Shown here piece by piece: positions 47,301 to 56,300 of a stretch of DNA of 64,000 nucleotides. The position numbers were made by a program, and so were the translations under genes. The stretch is from Amphibalanus amphitrite (taxonomy: Eukaryota; Arthropoda; Thecostraca; Balanomorpha; Balanidae). The stretch's first letter is position 1. Every line of letters begins with the position of its first letter. Below the pieces are notes generated by a model, which was given only the letters and a program-made list of their open reading frames with translations, ran no database searches and had not been told where the DNA came from. The stretch covers positions 62,001 through 126,000 of the forward strand of contig NW_024883054.1 in the NCBI RefSeq assembly GCF_019059575.1. The letters are read 5' to 3'.

Positions 47301-50300
47301 TAACCCTCGCCGGCCGAGGGGGGGGGGGGGGCGGGTGCCGCCCCCCCATAGGGTTTTTTCGCGATAGCTCCGAACACGCTGGCGATAGAGAGCTGAAACT
47401 TGGCATACCTGACCTTTGATCCAAGCCGGATCTTTTGACACCAACCGCATTTTTGGGTCAGGTCAGGTCACTGACCTATGACGTCATAAGTGAACCTCTG
47501 CACGGTCTTCAGATGTCGCAACTTCGCAACGCCCTCACTGCCAGAGGAGATGTCACAGGGAAATGAAACTTGCAGGATTTAGTATCCATTATGAGTCCCA
47601 CAACTTGTATATCTCGGATTTTTCCTAAAGGTCATATGAGGTCAGGTCATTTTTGTGACCTCACCATTATAAGTCAATGGGGAAAAATTCAAACTGCTAT
47701 TCTGGCGCCGGGAACGATCTCCAACTATCTCAAGCACACAGAATCGTGATTTGATGCACTCCTTGCAAGGTTAGATGCGTCACTTTTGCAATGTTGACCT
47801 TGCGTGACGTCATTTATGACGTCATCAAGGTCAAATTAGTTTTTCGTCAATAACTCTTGATCAAATTGAGCTAGCGAGTCGGGAAAGGCACCAATGGACT
47901 CAGGAAGGCCTGCCGAATCGAATGATATGCGACATGACCTCTTTCGACCAACTTCGTGACCTGGGGGTGCTGACCTGACCTTGACCTGAGGTCAACACCC
48001 CAAGTTGACCTGACCCGGACAAAAAGTATATCATTCGACGCGCCTGAGCGAGACGAACACGATGCTGCCAAAATCGGCGCTCTGCGGCCGTTTTTTGCGA
48101 AGTTATTCACCAAAAACTGAACCGTACCCTGGGGCACTTGACCTGACCTCAGAGGTCACCGGTTGACCTAGGACCTTAAAATCGGGTACCAATCTCTGCG
48201 TCTCGTAACGGCGCACACGCTCGTTTTTTCCGCGACGCGCTAGCTCCACCAGGGGCGAAACGGCGAGGGGGGGGGGTCGTACCCGCCCCCCCCCCCCTCG
48301 GCCGGCGCGTATGTAGAAAACCAATAGGTCCGGCGAGGGTTAACCTGATGCATATCATGCGAGTAATTAATCAGTCGCATCTCTCGGAAAACTCTGGTGT
48401 CGTATGACCGTATGTATCATAATCCAAGGCTCCTGGCTCGAATGTCTGCACAAACATGTCTGTTTGTTCGTGTCGAATGTCTGTACATGATCTGCACTGT
48501 TTGCTGGAGGGTCTTGTTTGTTCACCTTTGTCTGGTCACACTGGTCGGTACATACTAACGCCGGGTCGAAACGGGCCAACCATGTGCTGACAACATGGTA
48601 TTCACTCTACAGGGGAAGTAGAGAGTCGCAAACGCGCAGTTTCACGGGGATGAGCGAGGGGATTTAAAACAGGATCTCGGTGGTGGTCGCCGTCTGTCAA
48701 AAGGCTCAGCACCAACGAGGCAACGTCGATCATTCAGCATGACCGTTTAAGTACCTAGCAAGCAACAGTTGCCTTTCATCTCAGCGTCGTGCTGTGCCAC
48801 CCGAAGCCACTTCACAAAGCTTCTTATGAGCTTCTCTCAAACTTTCTTCCTATCCTGTTAAGCTTTTTAGCTAATAAGTTAAATTATCTGGTGATAATGT
48901 TATTTTTACTTATTATTTATATGACATATCCTGCTTGCATTTATTTGTCCGGCTGAAATGATTTCGCATCACACGAGCCTGGTCACTCCAGGGCAATAGT
49001 GCCAGAGCTGGAACGCTTCTCTCCTTCCCCCCCCCCCCCCCCTCTCCGACCATCGCCGTATAACAGTAGTGACCACTGACCGCCTTCACCCCTTTGCGCG
49101 GCGCTGTGCCTGAGTGCTGAACGCTGCTCGCCTCACACACAGAAGGCCAAACCGCCCGCCGATGTGAACCTGAACGACGGCGCCGGCGGCGGCGGCGGCG
49201 GCTCGCCCGAGCGACTCACGCGCGAATGTCGACCGTACAAGACCAAGACGAGCGACAACGAGCACAGCCATGGCGGATTCTTCCTGCGGATCGGCGCCAT
49301 TGGTGAGTCAAAGAGTGTTCTGTGGTGCGAGTGGGACCCGTTTACAAGGTTGTGTTTGTCAACTGTTGCGCATTAGTGGAACATTGGAGTTAGGACACGC
49401 GTATGCGTATAAGTTTCGATGTTCCGAGTGGAATCCCAGTTTATTTTTTATTCGTGAATCACTTCAATTTAACCTTATGAAATAGTTGTGTTTGTTGCGA
49501 CAGATCGAGCAAGTATTTTATTTGCAGTCCGTTCTGCTTCCAGTGTCTACGTTCCAGTTGATTGTCCTGAATTAACGTGATTGTTTTGTCCCTGCCAACT
49601 GGTAGTCCCCCAATGACGTCTTTCGGCCGACCTCCGGCAGCGTTCGGGCTCGGAACCATGGTGTACAACGGCCTGGAGCTGGGAACCTTCTTCGAGATCC
49701 CCGAGGACTCTGAGTGCTGGCAGATCCTGATGGCCGTCAACCCCTGCCTACAGGCCACATTCACATTCATGCAGATGTACTTCATTTTCATGAACTCTCG
49801 GGTAGGTATTGCCGAACGGGTACTGAATTTCGTGTCTGGAAACGATTTATTGTTACATAAGTTCGAGGAAGAATCAAATCAATCTTGTCCAAATTCACCA
49901 AGGCTTTGCATAACCAATTATTTTCAGTGAAGTATGAGATCTAAAACGTCATCCCTCCCTCAGCACGACCAGGACCTACCCCAGTAGGGCCCGGGTTCAC
50001 TGCTGCTGCCAGCTTCCGTCAAACTTTGACGTAGTCCCCGCATCGACGGGCACCCTGTCGATGTGCGGGAGTGTGTGAAATTTGACGAGCTCGGCTTCAT
50101 TTAGCCGTCTAACTATATCCGCGAGCGCCCCATCGTCAATTCTGTGGGATTTCTGTTAGTTGGAGACATTTTAGCAGCTCAGCTGTCATGTTATAATCGA
50201 CAGGCTACCATATTGACTACGTGTGTCTGTTATTATTTGTTTGCTTATTTGTGTTGTGTATGTGGTCTTCCTATTTGTGTGGTGTGTGGCGGTGTTTGTC

Positions 50301-53300
50301 TGTTTGTTTGTTTGTTTGTTTGTTTGTTTGTTTGTTTGTTTGTTTGTTTGTTTGTTTGTTGGCGGAAGTACATTCGCGGCGTCTGAATTCCCTTCCCTTC
50401 GCCCGCAGCTCAACATCCACAAGTTCAAGGTGGTGGCTCGCTGCGGCCTGATGCACGTCGTGGCCACCAACGTGTGTGTCTGGCTGCGCACGGTGGTACG
50501 CGAGAGTCTGCGGGTCTACACGGACCACAGCCGCGCTACGGGCGGCCGACGCACCGAGGACTTCCTCATACTCGGTGAGAGGACGGCGGCGCGAGGTCCT
50601 GACGCGTCCGGGGCACGACGATTTCGCACGTTCTGTATGCCATGACTTTACCCGGGAGGAGTGAAGAGGGGGCAGGTATGCCTACAGATGAGTCGGAGGT
50701 GATCTGGTGCCCGTTTTGGCCTTAGTGGTGCTGTGGCTTGTATCTGGGACTGCGGCGTCCTCTATGCTTCTGTCGAACCGGGGAAGTGTTTTGTGAAGCT
50801 TGTGGGCGCTCTAACCATCTCTGACTAACCTGGGATGTGTTGTGTGTAGCTATCGGGCGCCTCCTACTAACTCGGACTAACAGACCCGGCTAGCCAATTC
50901 TAACTGACCTTAGAGGTGTTGTCTGGTGTGTGGCTGTTGTGTGGGTGTCGGGCTGTCCATGTCGCCCGCCGTGGCCCCTATAACAGAGCGGTCCGCCGCC
51001 GGGCGCCCCACAGACCCGGTCCGCCGGCTGGGCCGCAGGCTGCTCCAGTACTCCGACTACGACTCCGACTCCGACTCGGCTGACTACGGCTCGGGTGTGC
51101 TGGTCAACGACTCGGCTCTGGACGCGCTGCTGGGCGCTGGCTCTGTGGCCAGCGTCAGCCCCACCGAGGCACAGGACGGCACCACCATGTCACCGATTGA
51201 GCTCGTGCAGAGCGTGTGGAGCCGTCCGACGCAGCCGCCGCTGACCGACGTACTGGGCACAACCGACGGTCCGTGCCTCGCCACACTCCCGTCTCCGCCC
51301 CCGCACCGACCCTGCTTGTCGATACACTGCTGCCCAATGGCCCTGTAGAAACTGTCGGATTAATCGATTGACTGCGTCTCAATCACTCCAGCCTTCGATG
51401 TTTTATTTTTTTTTCAGATTGTTTCCAGCGGCATGGTGATCCGGCTTGATGTTTTCTTCGCTTCGTGATTGAATTTTGTTTTGTTACCAACGTTGTGCAT
51501 GTTTTGATCGACGATTTTCCTTATTTTATGTATTTCTGTCTTCACGCAAGTGTTTACATGGAAATTTCTTTGAACGGTCTTACATTGAACCGCTCGTCTA
51601 GGATATGCATGTTAACTTTTCTATGGTGTGTTTCGTACATCAGGTTCTTTTGAGTTATGGTTCTTTTAATTGTAAAAATGATATTTCAATTTGTCTTCAC
51701 CATCTTCCCACACCTTTTTAAAATGCGAGGCTCTAATGAAGCGGAAGACGTAAAAACTAGTATTTAATTTCGTTCACTATCCTTTGAATAATGAAGCTGA
51801 TCGTAAGTGGATTCGGTTTTAGTTATGTTGCTTACACAATACACATAGGTAGTTGTGACATCGCTTTGTTCCACTAGCATTTCACTGTTAATTACGGAGC
51901 GAGCGAAGCGAGCGGAGTCTTACGTAGAATAACGGAAATTTCTGAGTATGAGCGGCCGGCCGGCCGGCCGGCCGGCCGTGCGGACGCTTTTGCGAGGCTT
52001 ATATCTCAGCAACCACTTGACCGATTTACACGCGGTAATTTTTATAGGGTAGCTTCATTCCTTCTACCAAGTATTGGACTATTCCCGATGCATGTGGGTG
52101 ACCCCTTATGCACGTGCCACGTGCAAAACGAAGAGGTGTCAGTTTTGCAATTGTTGCAATATTTCGGTAACTACTTGGCCGATTGCGCTGAAAGTTGGCA
52201 TGTAGGTAGGCACCCACTAGGCACTGCATATCCATGTGCCAGAGTTGGGGTGCTGCTGCACGTGCGCACGTGCAGGGGTCGTTTCCAGATCTCGAGAACG
52301 GCTGGACCGATTGCGCTCAAATTTGGTACACAGTTAGGGACCGGTTAGTAGGGTGCCGTGCAAAAGCCAGTCGGGACCCATTTTGCACGTGCGCACGTGC
52401 AGGGTGCCGCTCCCAGATCTCGAGAACGGCTGGGCCGATTGTGCTCAAATTTGGCACATCGCTAGAAACCGGTCAGTAGGGTGCCGTGCACAAGTCAGTT
52501 GGAGGTACCCCCTCGAAATTTCGCACGTGCAAGGCTCACCCTCTCGCTCGCTCCGTTAGTCGCCCCAAAAGGCGCTATACTGGTAATTAAAGTTGCTACA
52601 GTAATTAGTAATGGGTCCTTTACCGGTGTACCTACGATAATGATTTGTTGCTTGATTTGCCGTCCCGAGGTAACATTCTAACGTTGTCGTTTATCCCGGC
52701 AGGTGATCCCGTGGCGGCCGCTGACAACTTCACCTGCGGCCGGGTCAACATCATGGGCGCGATCGTGCGCGACGCCTCGCCCTACCTGTTCCCGCTGATG
52801 ATCGAATACTCTCTGATCGGCGCGGCGGTGCTGTACATCATGTGGCAGAACATCGGCAGGTGCCCGCGCTACCTGGAGGAGGACGACATCCCCGACCATG
52901 TCAGCGTCACCAGCCGAAAGGCGCACACCAAGGTGGGGAGGAGCGCTGCCCTATGATCGGTTTACATCTCCCATATTGACGATACTGGCATCCGCAGCCT
53001 TGTAACTTTGCCAGTTGCCACCGTGCATTGCCGGCATCAATCAGCGAGCATCATGTCGATGACATACATCAGACTCCTTCTATCCATTAGCATATAAGTA
53101 GTTACACAACTCCACTAGCCATCAGCCAGACAATACCGACATCTACCAGTCACCATCATAGACAGTCCGACACCTAGCGGGGAGTCTGGAACACGAACTG
53201 CGTCCGGCACGGAACAACGAACAACACATCAATACTTTCGAAACATGCGACTAGATTATATCTCGATTCGTGCTATCTACCTCGCTGAAGTTTAATTTGT

Positions 53301-56300
53301 TCATTTGTTCGTGTTTTTATTCTGTAATTACGGGCCGATTTCTGAATCTAAGATGATCAAGCCCTCAACCGTCTTTCTCCCAGATTTGATAGTGATCTGT
53401 GTTGATCTCCGTTCCTCAGGTGGACTGTATCGGCGCCTCGAAGGGCCTGTTCTGCGGCCTCCTGGTGCTGGTGGCGGCCATAATCTGCCTGGTCCTCTAC
53501 TTTGTGCTGATCGAGAGAGAGGAGTACGAGAAGATGGCCATCTTCCTGGCTGACACAAGCCACGCCGGCATCCTGTTCCTCATGCTGCTGGCCACGCTGG
53601 TCGGATTCATCAGGTCAGTGAGGCGAGATTCAGATGCCGGCTGAGGGTACTCAGAGTCGTATGTCTCGGAACACCGGAGCTCGGCTCTGCCCGTGTAGCC
53701 AGTCCGTCTGAATGTCGTTTGGTCGCAGGGCAAACACAATGCACTCGGCACTGCTCAGAATTCGCTAATGATCTCCGTCTGTCCCTCTCTCCATTCCTCC
53801 TTCTCTGCCTTAGTTCCTGCCCTGTTCCGTCTTACAATTTCTTTATTTCTGCTCGCTAATGATATATCAGCTTCTTTCATCTAATTAATTCTTCGTTGCC
53901 TCTGCGCCGTCTCACCATCCTTTTTCTTTCTTTTTTAAAATATCTAACTCAATATCTTTCCTCCCACAGAAACCGTAAGCTGAAGTTTGCGCAGGACAAG
54001 CCGGACGAGCTGGACGCCATCCTGCAGCGTGTCTCCGGGTTCGGCCTGTTCCTGTACTCGGTGTTCTGCGTCATCTCGGCGGCTCTCTCACCACTGCCGC
54101 ATGTACCGAACCTGCTGGTACTGATCACGTCGTCACTGGTCATACTGCAGGTCAGTCGGTCATACTGCAGGTCATAATGCAGTTCAGTTGGTCATACATC
54201 AGGTCATGCTGCAGGTCAATTAGTCAGACACCAGATCAGTTGGTTAACTGTAGGTCGTTCAGTTGATGCAGATCAGGTGCCCAATGGTCATTTTTTTTTT
54301 TTGCTTTAGATAAGCCGATCAGGATTAGCCGAAATCCGTGTAGATATGCCTGCCGTTGCAAATTCATGACATTGGTCGATGAATCAGACAATGGTATAGC
54401 GAGTGCCGGCCACCGGCTTCCGTCACCACACATACACCTAATCACCGCCTCCCCTCCTATTCCTCACCCTCCCTCTACCTCTCTCTCCCCACCAGCACCT
54501 CCAAAATCACCCACCTCCTCTCCCCCCTCCTCGATTCTTCGCACCACCATCGACCGTCTATTAGCGCCGTCATTGGGTCTCCGCTCTGCGCGCCGCGTAC
54601 CGTGTCTGATTGAGACTGCCCGCCCGCCGCCCCGACCGCACAGCTGCGCGCAGTTGCGTGGCGCCAGTGGAGCTTGTCGAGAGGGATGATTGCGCCCATG
54701 TCTCTTGAGAAAGTCGATAGGAGACAGTGGGATAGGTGGTAATGATAGCAGTGTCATTTTGTTTCATTGTTCGGCACCGATTCGGTTGTGTCATTCGTCC
54801 ATCGATGAGAATGTACAATGTGTTTGGATTTTACAACATAAACTCGGAGTTTGATTTCATGGATCTTGAACTCGGGTCATGATGATCACGTTGAATCATG
54901 TTCGGATCAGCTATGAATTTAGTTCGACCTTTTTTAATGAATCGATTATCGAAGCCAAATCCGACGCTAATCACAGCTCGCCGCGCAGGTCCCGACATCG
55001 TACAGTCTGGTAGTGAAAATTTGGGCTGGGAGGATTCCGAATTTAGAATTTAGCTGACCACGTAGCTGAAGACGATTTGTTCCACTCTCCGACCTCACTT
55101 GGCTGTGGCCGCTCCCACAGACCGCAGGCCAAGAGTCTCAGGAGTCTCACATATCGACCGCAGTAGCCATTCAAACCTGAGCTCTCACTACCAGGAACCT
55201 GATGACCTACCGAAAGGATAAATGTACTCGTAGATGCTGCATTCCTGTTTTGTGAAGAGGTCCATTGGAATAATAAATTTCAACAAGTTTTTCCTCCGAG
55301 TTTTCAGTGTCCGTTTTAGTGCTAGGTAAATGACCGTTGCTGTCTATCAAGGTATTTTCTCACAGCAGTGGATCACTGAACTTGCTTTCACCGTAGTTTC
55401 TATATTCTTCTAAACTATTCAACAAATGTTACAGCGTTATAAACGTTGCAACTTGCATCGGTATTGAATGTCTCCAAATTTCCCGTTAACTTGGCATTGG
55501 GCTGGTCGTGCTGACCGTTTACTGCATCTGCTCGTAACCGTACAAACCCCAAGCCATGTTTTCAAGTGTCAGCTGTGCAGGGCTATGGTAACCCCGTCCC
55601 AAGTTCAATGCCATCCCCTCGCTTCTAACGCCCCCTGGTCTCGTTGTCTTCAGGTACTATTCCAACTTCTCTACGTGGCCGACGTATCCAAGAGGGCCGT
55701 CTACCTGCCGGAACACGACCTCAGCAAGCCGGGACGTCAGGTGGTCACCTTCCTGCTGCTCTGCAACATCGCCCTCTGGGTCGTCTACACGTTCGAGATC
55801 AGGAAGGTCGAGGCCGACCCCGTGCAGGTGAGGAAGAATTGTGTGTGTGTGTGGGGGGGGGGGGGTCCGCTGTGGGCAAGGAGAGGAGTTGCATGTGGGA
55901 GTAAACATATCTGGTGGCGCTGCATTGGTCACTCTTTGAAATCCCGCCATGGAAAAGTCTGATAAGACGTGCCCAATGTTTTTGGCGAAACGTGGAAACC
56001 CGTGTGAGTGGTCTAACGTACCGTTTCACTAGCTAGTAACAGCCTGTCTGTAATCCATATAGCGTGCAGTGTGCTAAGTCATATGTCGCTCTCAGTCGCA
56101 GAAGCACTCACAAGTAATCCAAAATGGTACTTAGAACCAGTTTATCATACCTGCGAGTATAAACCCGCCCTAGTCGACACCTAACCTAACTGTGCCCCCG
56201 TTGTTTGTGTCCGCAGCTGAACTTTTACGGTCCGCTGCACTGGGCGGTGCTGCTGCGCGTCACCCTGCCGCTGGCCATCTTCCACCGCTTCCACTCGGCC

